Part shown: positions 1 through 6,940 of the stretch, piece by piece
Layout: each line of letters opens with the position of its first letter
How positions within the stretch are numbered: the first letter of the stretch is position 1
NCBI GenBank assembly: GCA_014376575.1
Contig: JACMRF010000140.1
Coordinates: 1-13,134, forward strand
Reading direction: 5' to 3'
DNA length: 13,134 nucleotides
From: Undibacterium sp.
GTDB taxonomy: Bacteria > Pseudomonadota > Gammaproteobacteria > Burkholderiales > Burkholderiaceae
Position numbers and translations under genes: made by a program
The notes under the pieces: generated by a model
The model's database searches: none
Seen by the model: the letters and a program-made list of their open reading frames with translations, nothing else
What the model was told of the DNA's origin: nothing

Positions 1-1
1 C

Positions 2-163
<162 letters not shown>

Positions 164-203
164 ATCATGCATTCAAAAAAACTGGCAATGACTGGCATGG
201 GGG

Positions 204-223
204 TGTATCAATTTTAAATCGCT
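204..223 (+). repeat. IS21 terminal direct repeat, inner copy
   Basis: The sequence TGTATCAATTTTAAATCGCT matches 239–258 with a single difference (A versus G at the eighth base). Two tandemly spaced repeats, 35 bp apart start to start, at the end of an IS21 element are presumed transposase binding sites. Confidence 0.75.
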
Positions 224-238
224 GATTATGTGAAAACT

Positions 239-258
239 GTATCAGTTTTAAATCGCTA
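239..258 (+). repeat. IS21 terminal direct repeat, outer copy
   Basis: The sequence TGTATCAGTTTTAAATCGCT is the second copy of the repeat at 204–223. It lies 8 bp inside the proposed end of the element at 266, where the terminal bases read TTGACACA. Confidence 0.75.
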
Positions 259-266
259 TTGACACA

Positions 267-656
267 CGTAACCAAGATAAGTTTGATTGGTGGGATAGGG
301 CGCTTGACTCACACAAGCCGGGCAACCTAAGCAAGATGGGGATAATGCGTATTGTTGATAGTGATGGCAAGCCATTGAAGGCCAAAAACAGCTATATCAA
401 GGGTGACGATGATGACGTGTGGCATGATGCCATTGAGGACGGTGCACTGACTGAGTTTTATATCTTTCGTGATGCCTTCCATTCCGAGATATGCAAAGGC
501 TACGATAGCAAGGCCGTTGCCGCCTTGATGGTTAAGCATGGCGGCATCATCCCAGCTAAGGACGGCAAGGCTACTAGATCAGAACGTTTGCCCGGGTTAG
601 GCAATACCAGATGCTACAAAATATCCCCCAATATTATGAGTTTGACCGGCACTTAA
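267..656 (+). pseudogene. DUF927-type primase/helicase-like protein, 3' end, interrupted by IS21
   Basis: An open frame runs from the IS21 boundary at 267 with no start codon of its own, through an internal ATG at 336, to TAA at 654–656. The translation starts RNQDKFDWWDRALDSH and includes FRDAFHSEICKGYDSKAVA, then a G-G-I-I-P stretch and RLPGLGNTRCYKI. This order (F-x-x-E-x-C-K-G-x-D-x-x-x-V-A, then R-L-P-G-x-G-x-x-R-x-Y) is the C-terminus I associate with DUF927 proteins, which occur in phages, plasmids and genomic islands beside replication genes. The reading in frame before ATG 336 still resembles protein, so the gene was longer and was cut by the insertion. The 5' part should lie on the other side of the IS element. 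An alternative call is a short independent gene starting at 336, which I think less likely. Confidence 0.7.
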
Positions 657-1427
657 TCAATCAAGCGAAGCGAACGAGCGGCGCGGCCTTTGGGGGTTGA
701 GGGAAGATTATTTTTCGCGCTAGAAAATGCTTTTTCGTTGTATTAAATACCAATAAGTTACTATTAAAGCATATTTTTACCCCTAAAAACAGGGGTTTTG
801 CCACACTGCCACACCTTAAAAGGGTTTTGCCACACCTTGACGTGTGGCACGTAGACCTAATGCCCATGAGGGTTTGCGGCCTGTTTTTTGATTTGCCACA
901 CTGCCACACCTAAAAATAATCACATCCGAGATTCGTAACGCATTATTCAGGTGATTTTCTGGCGTGATTGGCTGTCTATATTTCATGCGTGTTTGCAGAC
1001 CAAAAGCCTTGCGAGGTTGCACCGGTACTAGGTTTGGTCAATAGTCGTCAACTATGCACCACCAATATTTCAAGGTACTCCCCAGCAACCCTAGCTACGG
1101 GTACTAAAGACCCCTCCGCCGCTTTAGTCAAACTTGCAATACAAGGGGGTTGTATTGTAGGTTTGTTCATAGTCAATTACTATCGTTAGATGGTGTGTTG
1201 GGGTGGTAAATTATCTACGGCAACTCGAACGCAAGACCGGCATTAGCCACTATTTTTATGCACGCAGGTTTTCGAGGTGGGGGGTTGTTAAAATCAGTAG
1301 CTTGGTTTTCTGGTGTGCACTTAACAGTTACTTTTGAATCTGATATGCTGCCAGCGGGTTTTTAGATTTACCAAATAAGCGGTATGCGGAGTCAAAAGAG
1401 CAATAAAACAGGGGTAGCATTCATTTT
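657..1427. other. Gene-free stretch, probable remnant of an integrated element
   Basis: No convincing coding sequence is visible over about 770 bp. The short open frames here have no clear ribosome binding site and no recognisable domain. The stretch includes the TGCCACAC motif cluster at 799–909. It also has two imperfectly related segments, 1029–1056 and 1158–1185, both starting TAGGTTTG and containing a TAGTC core. Its position just after a DUF927-type gene and before candidate integrase-type repeats suggests non-coding DNA of a decayed genomic island. Confidence 0.45.
799..909. repeat. Cluster of six TGCCACAC motifs (iteron-like)
   Basis: The octamer TGCCACAC occurs in direct orientation at 799–806, 807–814, 828–835, 894–901 and 902–909, and inverted (GTGTGGCA) at 842–849. 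Two of the sites are head-to-tail pairs with no gap. The copies at 828–835 and 842–849 form a perfect 8-bp inverted repeat around CTTGAC. A larger unit, AGGGGTTTTGCCACAC or AGGGTTTTGCCACAC, is repeated at about 791 and 821. Such density cannot be chance. The cluster lies about 140 bp after a primase/helicase-like gene, so it may be a replication or regulatory binding array of the former element. That role is inference. Confidence 0.6.
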
Positions 1428-1451
1428 TGACGGTACTAGTGACGGTACTTG
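1428..1451 (+). repeat. Tandem 12-bp repeat pair A (TGACGGTACTAG / TGACGGTACTTG)
   Basis: Two adjacent 12-mers, TGACGGTACTAG (1428–1439) and TGACGGTACTTG (1440–1451), differ at one base. They follow a T-run and precede another AT-rich tract. A related pair is found at 1636–1659. Paired short repeats of this kind beside tRNA-targeted islands can be arm-type binding sites for a tyrosine integrase. No integrase gene is present in the window, so the role is inferred. Confidence 0.55.
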
Positions 1452-1507
1452 TGAATTTTTAAAATGCAATGTCATTGATTTGTAAGGGTTTTTTCGATGA
1501 CTTCTAT

Positions 1508-1523
1508 TCCGGCTCCGGCACCA
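1508..1523 (+). other. tRNA 3'-end-like sequence, candidate attachment-site remnant
   Basis: The segment ends in CCGGCTCCGGCACCA, which reads like a tRNA acceptor strand with discriminator A and CCA. A TGT triplet in an anticodon-loop-like context (TTTGTAA) ends exactly 40 nt before the final A, the normal spacing. However, the T-arm does not pair and TTCGAT lies about eight bases too far upstream, so this is not a functional tRNA. It fits a decayed tRNA 3' end such as integrative elements leave at their borders. A chance match is possible. Confidence 0.3.
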
Positions 1524-1558
1524 AACACACGTTTCAAGTAGTACCAGCAAGAACTCAG

Positions 1559-1593
1559 ACCCGCATCCCTCACTATGAGAATGCGGGTTTTTT
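1559..1593 (+). terminator. Rho-independent terminator
   Basis: ACCCGCAT (1559–1566) pairs perfectly with ATGCGGGT (1581–1588), with a 14-nt loop, and the stem runs into six T residues. It lies 36 bp after the tRNA-3'-end-like sequence, as a tRNA terminator would. No intact gene precedes it in this window. Confidence 0.75.
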
Positions 1594-1635
1594 GTTTCAG
1601 GACGTGTCACTCAGTTCCTAGGTAGCTAACGTTTT

Positions 1636-1659
1636 TGACAGTATCTATGAGGGTATCTA
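1636..1659 (+). repeat. Tandem 12-bp repeat pair B (TGACAGTATCTA / TGAGGGTATCTA)
   Basis: Two adjacent 12-mers, TGACAGTATCTA (1636–1647) and TGAGGGTATCTA (1648–1659), differ at two positions. They have the same length, tandem layout and leading T-run (GTTTTTGAC) as pair A at 1428–1451, so the two blocks look like diverged copies lying on either side of the tRNA-3'-end-like sequence and its terminator. Confidence 0.5.
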
Positions 1660-1754
1660 TTGAAAATTTAGATGTCATCAAAATCGCTGATATTTGATGT
1701 ACTCTTAGCCCCAATAAAATTACGAAAACTCGCACTTCGTAAGGAATGTGTTTT

Positions 1755-1765
1755 TTATTTCTGAT
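1755..1765 (+). repeat. IS4 target-site duplication, left copy
   Basis: TTATTTCTGAT here is repeated exactly at 3029–3039, the two copies flanking the IS4-family element. An 11-bp duplication is within the range known for the IS4 family. Confidence 0.75.
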
Positions 1766-1770
1766 CAGTA

Positions 1771-1784
1771 GTGTCCCAACGTTT
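1771..1784 (+). repeat. IS4 left terminal inverted repeat
   Basis: GTGTCCCAACGTTT is an exact reverse complement of 3012–3025. Weaker similarity continues inward with a one-base offset. Confidence 0.85.
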
Positions 1785-1881
1785 TCACATCAGGGGTTCG
1801 TAAGTTAATGATTCGTTTGTATAAATTGATGTTTTTGTCTGGTCTCGATTTGAACGTCGAGGCGCAGAATAGGGGCTTTTT

Positions 1882-1893
1882 GCGGATATCCGC
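1882..1893. promoter_or_regulatory. Palindrome just upstream of the transposase start
   Basis: GCGGATATCCGC is a perfect 12-bp palindrome ending one base before GAAGG (1895–1899), the likely ribosome binding site of the transposase. In a transcript reading in from outside it could hide the binding site, a known way for insertion sequences to limit impinging expression. That role is inferred from position only. Confidence 0.4.
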
Positions 1894-1904
1894 CGAAGGC
1901 TCCT

Positions 1905-3010
1905 ATGCATCAGGGCAAACTCGTTTTCTCGCAGGTCATGACGTATTTACCGTTGACCACCTTTCGACGATGCGTGGCTGCCCATCGGGGTGAACACAAG
2001 GTCAAGGATTTCTCGTGTCTGGATCAGTTCTTTGCCATGGCGTTTGCACAGTTGACCTATCGGGAATCGCTGCGCGATATCTAAGTCAATTTGCGTGCCC
2101 AAGCGCACCGGCTGTACCACATGGGATTTCGTTGCTCGACGATTTCCCGCAATACACTGGCCAACTCGAACGCTACGCGACCTTGGCAAATCTATGCCGA
2201 TCTGGCACAACACCTGATTGCGATGGCGCGCCCGTTGTATGCCAGCGAACCGTTTGGTGTGGATCTCGATGCGACGGTATATGCCTTCGATGCCACCACC
2301 ATCGATCTGTGTTTGTCGGTGTATCCGTGGGCTCCGTTTCGAACTGCCAAGGCGGCCATCAAATTGTACACGCTGCTCGACCTGCGCGGCTCCATTCCCA
2401 GCTTCATTCACATCACCGACGGCAATACCCACGAGGTCAATATTCTCGACGATCTGGTGATCGAACCAAGCGCGTATTATCTGTTGGACCGCGGCTATCT
2501 CGATATCGCCAGGCTGTACAGATTGCACGCGATGAACGCGTTCTTTGTGACCCGTGCCAAAAGCAATACCAAGTTCAAACGACGCTACTCGCATCCGGTC
2601 GATCGCACGACAAGTAATGTTATCTGCGACCAAACGGGCGTGCTGCCGCTTTTTTATTCGAGCAAGGACTATCCGGCCACGCTGCGCCGCATCGTAGTCA
2701 AGGACGAGAATGGAAAACGCCTCGTCTTTTTGACCAACAACTTCGCTCTCAAACCAGAGATGATCGCGGCACTTTACAAGCAGGGCTGGCAAGTTGAATT
2801 GTTCTTCAAATGGATCAAGCAACATCTGCGTATCAAAGCCTTTCTCGGCACCAGCGAGAACGCCGTGAAGACGCAAATATGGATCGCGGTCTGTCCTTAC
2901 GTCCTTATCGCTAGACCATGTTTGAAACAACACCTATAAATCAACTACTTACGCCGCCGTCGGAAAATCTCGATGACGAAAATCAACCTAAACAAATGTC
3001 TCTACTATGA
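1905..3010 (+). pseudogene. IS4-family DDE transposase, nonsense and frameshift mutant
   Basis: The original start is ATG 1905, five bases after GAAGG, giving MHQGKLVFSQVMTYLP, the usual N-terminal (DUF4372-like) opening. The frame continues through FSCLDQFFAMAFAQLTYRES to an in-frame TAA at 2082–2084 (codon 60, probably from GAA) and then resumes. DDE residues are visible in AFDATTIDLCL (D129), LLDRGYLD (D195) and QVELFFKWIKQ (E298), counting from 1905. The conserved Arg usually seen four residues before that Glu reads Gly (YKQGWQVE). After YVLIARP at about 2916 the frame is wrong: the family C-terminus FETTPINQLL reappears in another frame from 2921 to TGA 3008–3010. So an internal deletion of roughly 25–30 codons plus a frameshift is likely. 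The part from 2091 remains open to 2939 but lacks both ends, so it should be inactive. Confidence 0.85.
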
Positions 3011-3011
3011 G

Positions 3012-3025
3012 AAACGTTGGGACAC
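3012..3025 (-). repeat. IS4 right terminal inverted repeat
   Basis: AAACGTTGGGACAC is an exact reverse complement of 1771–1784. It starts one base after the transposase remnant's TGA and includes TTGGGA, which may serve as a -35 element for nadA. Confidence 0.85.
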
Positions 3026-3044
3026 GAGTTATTTCTGATAAACT
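3017..3044 (+). promoter_or_regulatory. Possible hybrid IS4/chromosomal promoter for nadA
   Basis: TTGGGA (3017–3022) in the right inverted repeat lies 16 bp before TAAACT (3039–3044) in the chromosomal flank; each matches the sigma-70 consensus at four of six positions. Removing the IS and one target copy leaves no comparable -35 at that distance, so the insertion may have replaced or created the nadA promoter. An alternative -10 is GATAAA at 3037–3042, but then the spacer is too short. Confidence 0.35.
3029..3039 (+). repeat. IS4 target-site duplication, right copy
   Basis: This is an exact second copy of TTATTTCTGAT (1755–1765), immediately outside the IS4 element and running into the likely nadA -10 region. 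Confidence 0.75.
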
Positions 3045-3072
3045 AAATTTTTTCTTCATTGCGTGAGTTCAG

Positions 3073-4206
3073 ATGGAAGCCACTAAAGTAATTGAGTTTG
3101 AACGTCCCCAAATGAGTACCGGTAGTAGTTGCATTGCTGCTGCATGGGCTCGAATGCCGCGAGAGCCAGATTTGGCGGAGCGGTTGCGGTTAAAGGTGCG
3201 TATCAAGCAACTGCTGCAAGAAAAGCAAGCTGTGCTGGTAGCACATTATTATGTCGATGCTGAGTTGCAGGATCTGGCGGAAGAGACAGGTGGTTGCGTC
3301 TCTGATTCGTTGGAGATGGCAAGATTTGGACGCGATCATCCAGCCCAAACCCTTATTGTAGCTGGCGTCAAATTCATGGGGGAAACCGCCAAGATACTCA
3401 GCCCGGAAAAGACAATATTGATGCCGGATCTGGATGCCACTTGTTCACTTGATTTAGGTTGCCCCGTAGACGAATTTTCCGCGTTTTGTGATGCCCATCC
3501 AGATCGTGTTGTCGTTGTGTACGCCAATACGAGTGCCGCTGTGAAAGCGCGTGCTGACTGGATGGTTACTTCAAGCATCGGGTTGGATATCGTCGCGCAT
3601 TTGCATGCGCAAGGCAAGAAGATTCTTTGGGCGCCCGATAAACATCTAGGTAGTTATATCAGGAAGCAGACGGGCGCAGATATGCTGATCTGGCAAGGAT
3701 CATGTTTGGTGCACGATGAGTTCAAAGGAGTCGAACTGGAAATTCTGAAAGCCGAACATCCATATGCAAAAATATTAGTACATCCTGAGTCACCCGCTGC
3801 GGTGATAGATCTAGCTGATATGGTTGGTTCTACTTCGCAAATGATTCATGCCGCCATGACGATGGATGCGCAAGAATTTATCGTTGCGACTGATCATGGC
3901 ATACTGCATAAAATGCAAATTGCCGCTCCGGATAAACATTTTATTGTTGCCCCCACTGCCGGCAATAGCGCAACTTGCAAGAGTTGCGCGCACTGTCCTT
4001 GGATGGCGATGAATGGCTTAGCAAATTTATTGCAGGCACTAGAAACAGGATGCGGGGAAATTCAAGTTGATCCTGTTATCGGGGAAAAAGCTAAACGTTG
4101 TATTGACCGTATGTTAAATTTTGCCGCAGCCAAAAAAACTAACATACAGCCTGGTGCAGATCTAGCTAAAGAAGAAAAATTGTTTTCTGGCATAGGCCCA
4201 GCGTAA
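3073..4206 (+). CDS. nadA: Quinolinate synthase NadA
   Basis: A 377-residue cytosolic 4Fe-4S enzyme that condenses iminoaspartate with dihydroxyacetone phosphate to quinolinate, the second step of de novo NAD synthesis. The three cluster-ligand cysteines are in place: C124 in [12 protein letters not shown]211 in GSCLVHDEF and C308 in CKSCAHCPW. The spacing equals that of the E. coli enzyme with an offset of 11. Other family signatures are [20 protein letters not shown] (residues 55–74), FMGETAKIL and ILVHPESP. I keep ATG 3073, which gives a slightly extended N-terminus; its ribosome site is weak (GTGAG at 3063–3067), and ATG 3112 is a possible alternative. nadC follows after about 12 bp, so the two are probably cotranscribed. 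The IS4 copy ends about 45 bp upstream and may have altered expression. Nothing in the reading frame looks damaged. Confidence 0.96.
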   Translation: MEATKVIEFERPQMSTGSSCIAAAWARMPREPDLAERLRLKVRIKQLLQEKQAVLVAHYYVDAELQDLAEETGGCVSDSLEMARFGRDHPAQTLIVAGVKFMGETAKILSPEKTILMPDLDATCSLDLGCPVDEFSAFCDAHPDRVVVVYANTSAAVKARADWMVTSSIGLDIVAHLHAQGKKILWAPDKHLGSYIRKQTGADMLIWQGSCLVHDEFKGVELEILKAEHPYAKILVHPESPAAVIDLADMVGSTSQMIHAAMTMDAQEFIVATDHGILHKMQIAAPDKHFIVAPTAGNSATCKSCAHCPWMAMNGLANLLQALETGCGEIQVDPVIGEKAKRCIDRMLNFAAAKKTNIQPGADLAKEEKLFSGIGPA

Positions 4207-4218
4207 AGAAATATTATT

Positions 4219-5097
4219 TTGATAAATATAAACAACAGTAACTTGAAAAATAGTCTCGCTCCATTTGATACTGACCTGGCTAATGCTTTAGCGCGTAACG
4301 TCGTTATCGCCTTAGAAGAAGACATTGGTACCGGTGATCTGACTGGCAAACTAGTGCCCGTGGATCAGTTCGTGCAGGCTCACGTCATCGTACGCGAGCA
4401 GGCGGTATTGTGTGGCACACCCTGGTTCGATGCAGTCATGTTCAAGCTCGATGCTTCGATCCGCATTGATTGGCAGTACGCAGAAGGTGATCTAATGTCC
4501 GCCGATAGCGTGGTCTGCAAAATCAAGGGGCCAGCGCGTGCCTTGTTAACTGCCGAGCGTAGCGCATTAAATTTCCTCCAGCTTTTGTCGGCCGTAGCGA
4601 GTGTAACTCGTAACTATGTAAATGTGATTGCTGGCACCAAGGCTGTCATCCTAGATACCCGCAAAACGCTACCTGGTTTGCGCCTCGCGCAGAAGTATGC
4701 AGTGCGGGTGGGTGGTGGGGAAAATCAACGTCTTGCATTGTACGATGGAATTCTTATCAAAGAAAATCACATAGCTGCTGCCGGCGGCATCCAAGCTTCT
4801 TTAATCGCGGCACAAATGCTCAATGCTGACGCCGGCATACAGATAGAAGTGGAAAATTTGAATGAGTTACAGCAGGCTTTGCAGGCGGGTGCATTGTCGA
4901 TTCTGTTAGATAATTTTAGTACCGAAATGATGCGTGCAGCGGTGGAGTTGAATGCCGGGCGTGCGCTGCTGGAAGCCTCTGGTGGTGTCGATCTTAATTC
5001 GGTCAGAGCGATTGCGGAAACTGGTGTTGATAGAATTTCTATCGGCAGCCTGACTAAAGACATTAAGGCTATTGATTACTCTTTGCGCATCATTTAA
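4219..5097 (+). CDS. nadC: Nicotinate-nucleotide pyrophosphorylase (carboxylating) NadC
   Basis: A 292-residue type II phosphoribosyltransferase that converts quinolinate and PRPP to nicotinate mononucleotide, CO2 and pyrophosphate in the cytosol. Family motifs in order are EEDIGTGDLTGKLVP near the N-terminus, LLTAERSALNFLQLLS, ILDTRKTLPGLRLAQKYAVR with the substrate-binding arginines, GGGENQRLALYDGILIKENH with the active-site lysine, then IQIEVENLNEL, ALSILLDNF and ASGGV...TGVDRISIGSLTKD. Length is normal. The start is uncertain: no ATG lies near the expected N-terminus, so TTG 4219 is the best candidate, with AAAGAA about 8 bp before it. The first 15 or so residues are low-complexity (Asn/Ser-rich) and conservation begins at about PFDTDLANAL. 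It directly receives the NadA product, and the spacing implies a nadAC operon. Confidence 0.95.
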   Translation: MININNSNLKNSLAPFDTDLANALARNVVIALEEDIGTGDLTGKLVPVDQFVQAHVIVREQAVLCGTPWFDAVMFKLDASIRIDWQYAEGDLMSADSVVCKIKGPARALLTAERSALNFLQLLSAVASVTRNYVNVIAGTKAVILDTRKTLPGLRLAQKYAVRVGGGENQRLALYDGILIKENHIAAAGGIQASLIAAQMLNADAGIQIEVENLNELQQALQAGALSILLDNFSTEMMRAAVELNAGRALLEASGGVDLNSVRAIAETGVDRISIGSLTKDIKAIDYSLRII

Positions 5098-5117
5098 TTA
5101 GGTCAATGATGCATGAA

Positions 5118-5145
5118 TTGATTCATCCATTTGGGAACTTATAAT
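5118..5145 (+). promoter_or_regulatory. Orphan sigma-70-like promoter after nadC
   Basis: TTGATT (5118–5123), a 16-bp spacer and a perfect TATAAT (5140–5145) lie on the + strand just after the nadC stop, yet the only downstream gene, nadB, reads the other way. If active, it would transcribe about 140 nt into the hairpin at 5245–5300. The -35 half overlaps a small palindrome, ATGAATTGATTCAT (5113–5126). Confidence 0.4.
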
Positions 5146-5244
5146 AACCTCTAAGCCGAAATAAACTCACTTATTGGCGTTAATGACTTGGCGGTGAAGA
5201 AGTCTCGAAAAATTGAGGTTTTAGAATTAATCATTCCCTATTCC

Positions 5245-5300
5245 GCACTGTTCATGCGCCTTCAGGGGCAAAATGCCTCCAGAAGGCGCATGTATAGTGC
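5245..5300. terminator. Long hairpin between nadC and nadB, probable bidirectional terminator
   Basis: CATGCGCCTTC (5253–5263) pairs perfectly with GAAGGCGCATG (5282–5292). Inside, GGGGCA (5265–5270) pairs with TGCCTC (5274–5279) through one G·U, around an AAA loop. Outside, GCACT (5245–5249) pairs with AGTGC (5296–5300) beyond short unpaired bases. Lying between two convergent genes, it probably stops transcription from both sides. There is no classical T-run directly after the stem on either strand, so the mechanism is uncertain. Confidence 0.6.
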
Positions 5301-5332
5301 CCTCTGGAGTACACGTTTTCTAATTGTAATTT

Positions 5333-6940
5333 TTATTTTTTTCGTTTAGGGGAAAGTACAGTCGCTAATGCCTTTGGCATCGTTTCCGGGTAATCTCTAC
5401 TGAAGTGAAGGCCTCGGCTTTCTCTTCTGGAGAGAGCACTGTTGACAATCAGCGAGGCAACTTCGACTAGATTACGTAACTCCAATAAATTGTTGGTAAT
5501 GCGGAAGTTTGCGTAATACTCATCGATCTCTTCTTTTAGTAATTTAATGCGATGTTTGGCCCGCTCCAGACGTTTTGTGGTGCGAACTATGCCTACATAA
5601 TTCCACATGAATCGACGCAATTCATCCCAGTTGTGCGCGATCACTACCTCCTCGTCTGCGTCGGTCACGCGACTTTCGTCCCAATCCGGTAGGTAGGGAA
5701 CAGAGGTGATATCCTGAGCGGCAATATGTTGTGCGGCTGCTTTACCGATAACGAGGCATTCTAATAGTGAATTGCTGGCCAGACGGTTGGCTCCATGTAA
5801 GCCTGTGTAGGCAGTTTCACCTACGGCATACAAGCCCGGAAGATCTGTTCTGCCAGTAGTATCAGTCACTATGCCACCGCAAGTAAAATGAACCGCTGGC
5901 ACCACAGGTATCGCCTGTTTTGTAATGTCGATGCCTAGTTCCAGGCAGCGTGCATAAATGGTGGGGAAGTGTTCTTTTAAGAACTCCGGGGGCAGGTGGC
6001 TGATGTCTAGATCAACATAGTCGAGACCTCGTTTTTTCATTTCAAAATCGATTGCTCTTGCCACTACATCTCGAGGTGCCAGCTCTGCTCTCTCGTCGTG
6101 CAATGGCATAAATCTGGTGCCAGCCGCAGCGCCAGCTTCAATTGGCAATTTAAGAATGCCGCCTTCACCTCGTACGGCTTCAGTAATCAAAAATGATTTT
6201 GCATAAGGATGATACAGGCAGGTTGGATGAAATTGCATGAATTCCATATTCGCCACCCGGCACCCTGCGCGCCATGCCATCGCAATTCCATCACCTGTTG
6301 CTGTATCAGGATTGGTCGTGTAGAGGTACACCTTTCCAGCACCACCGGTCGCCATTACGGTGTGTTGGGCTGTGAAAGTAAATACTTCGCCACTCCTTAC
6401 ATCTTGAACGTACAAGCCAAGACATCGAGGCGTAACGCTTGAATCGCCAATTTTGCTAGACGTAATAACGTCAATCGCATAGTGATGCTCAAACAAGCAG
6501 ATATTCGGGTGTGACCTTACCTGTTGTTCCAGTGTGACTTGTACCGCGTGTCCAGTCGCATCGGCAGCATGAATAATGCGGCGCTGGCTGTGGCCCCCTT
6601 CGCGCGTTAGATGAAAACCTAGTTCCGCTTCAATATCCGGCGTAAAGGGGACACCTTGTTCAATAAGCCAGTCGATCGCTTCGCGCCCATGTTCAATAAT
6701 GTAACGAGTTGCACCTTCATCACACAGGCCACCACCTGCAATCAACGTGTCAGAGATGTGTTGCTCGTGACTATCCGCAGAATCAAGAACTGCCGCTATA
6801 CCACCTTGAGCCCAATCGCTTGCGCCATCTAATAGCGTGCGCTTTGAAATTACCGCGACCTTACGGGTTTTTGCCAAGTGCAAAGCGACTGAAAGCCCTG
6901 CTAATCCACTACCTACAATTGCTACATCGAATTTCATCAT
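5333..6940 (-). CDS. nadB: L-aspartate oxidase NadB
   Basis: A 535-residue FAD enzyme that oxidises L-aspartate to iminoaspartate, the first step of de novo NAD synthesis; its unstable product feeds NadA. The N-terminal dinucleotide fold is [19 protein letters not shown] (G10, G12, G15), followed by [10 protein letters not shown], typical of the succinate dehydrogenase/fumarate reductase flavoprotein family. The later motifs [29 protein letters not shown] and [13 protein letters not shown] (382–394) are characteristic, and the helical C-terminal domain with [14 protein letters not shown] is complete. Two ATGs are adjacent at the start (6940 and 6937); neither has a strong ribosome site. The gene converges on nadAC and is separated from it by a hairpin. 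Lack of the Cys and His residues of the respiratory relatives and the presence of the nadAC pair argue against a fumarate reductase call. Confidence 0.95.
   Translation of the reverse strand: MMKFDVAIVGSGLAGLSVALHLAKTRKVAVISKRTLLDGASDWAQGGIAAVLDSADSHEQHISDTLIAGGGLCDEGATRYIIEHGREAIDWLIEQGVPFTPDIEAELGFHLTREGGHSQRRIIHAADATGHAVQVTLEQQVRSHPNICLFEHHYAIDVITSSKIGDSSVTPRCLGLYVQDVRSGEVFTFTAQHTVMATGGAGKVYLYTTNPDTATGDGIAMAWRAGCRVANMEFMQFHPTCLYHPYAKSFLITEAVRGEGGILKLPIEAGAAAGTRFMPLHDERAELAPRDVVARAIDFEMKKRGLDYVDLDISHLPPEFLKEHFPTIYARCLELGIDITKQAIPVVPAVHFTCGGIVTDTTGRTDLPGLYAVGETAYTGLHGANRLASNSLLECLVIGKAAAQHIAAQDITSVPYLPDWDESRVTDADEEVVIAHNWDELRRFMWNYVGIVRTTKRLERAKHRIKLLKEEIDEYYANFRITNNLLELRNLVEVASLIVNSALSRRESRGLHFSRDYPETMPKALATVLSPKRKK

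Larger units (their letters stand above)
1766..3028 (+). mobile_element. IS4-family insertion sequence, degenerate
   Basis: The element has a perfect 14-bp terminal inverted repeat: GTGTCCCAACGTTT at 1771–1784 and AAACGTTGGGACAC at 3012–3025. It is bracketed by the 11-bp direct repeats TTATTTCTGAT, which set the outer edges at 1766 and 3028. This leaves 5 bp outside the left inverted repeat and 3 bp outside the right one, so the exact ends are uncertain by a few bases. The single gene is an IS4-type DDE transposase on the + strand with disabling lesions, so the copy cannot move by itself. It sits between the island-like DNA and nadA, about 45 bp before the nadA start. Confidence 0.88.
5098..5332. 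other. Intergenic region between convergent nadC and nadB
   Basis: No protein-coding gene is visible. The stretch holds the promoter-like sequence at 5118–5145, about 100 bp of AT-rich DNA, the hairpin at 5245–5300 and a T-rich tract (5316–5343) that runs into the nadB stop. It may hold only termination signals, or a small non-coding RNA. Confidence 0.5.

Noticed and set aside
799..909. A CRISPR array
   Set aside because: The repeats are only 8 bp long, irregularly spaced, partly inverted and without spacers of constant length. No cas gene is present.
968..1189. A 73-codon open frame starting at TTG in the island remnant
   Set aside because: There is no clear ribosome binding site, no recognisable domain, and it lies in DNA with repeated non-coding motifs.
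1448..1523. A complete tRNA-Thr-like gene ending at 1523
   Set aside because: The 3' end and the spacing from a TGT triplet fit, but the T-stem does not pair and no acceptor 5' strand is present, so only a tRNA-3'-end-like remnant is reported.
1947..2933. A 328-codon open frame on the - strand
   Set aside because: It lies antisense to the IS4 transposase, whose frame has clear family motifs. The antisense translation is rich in Arg, Gln and Ile with no recognisable domain, a common shadow effect.
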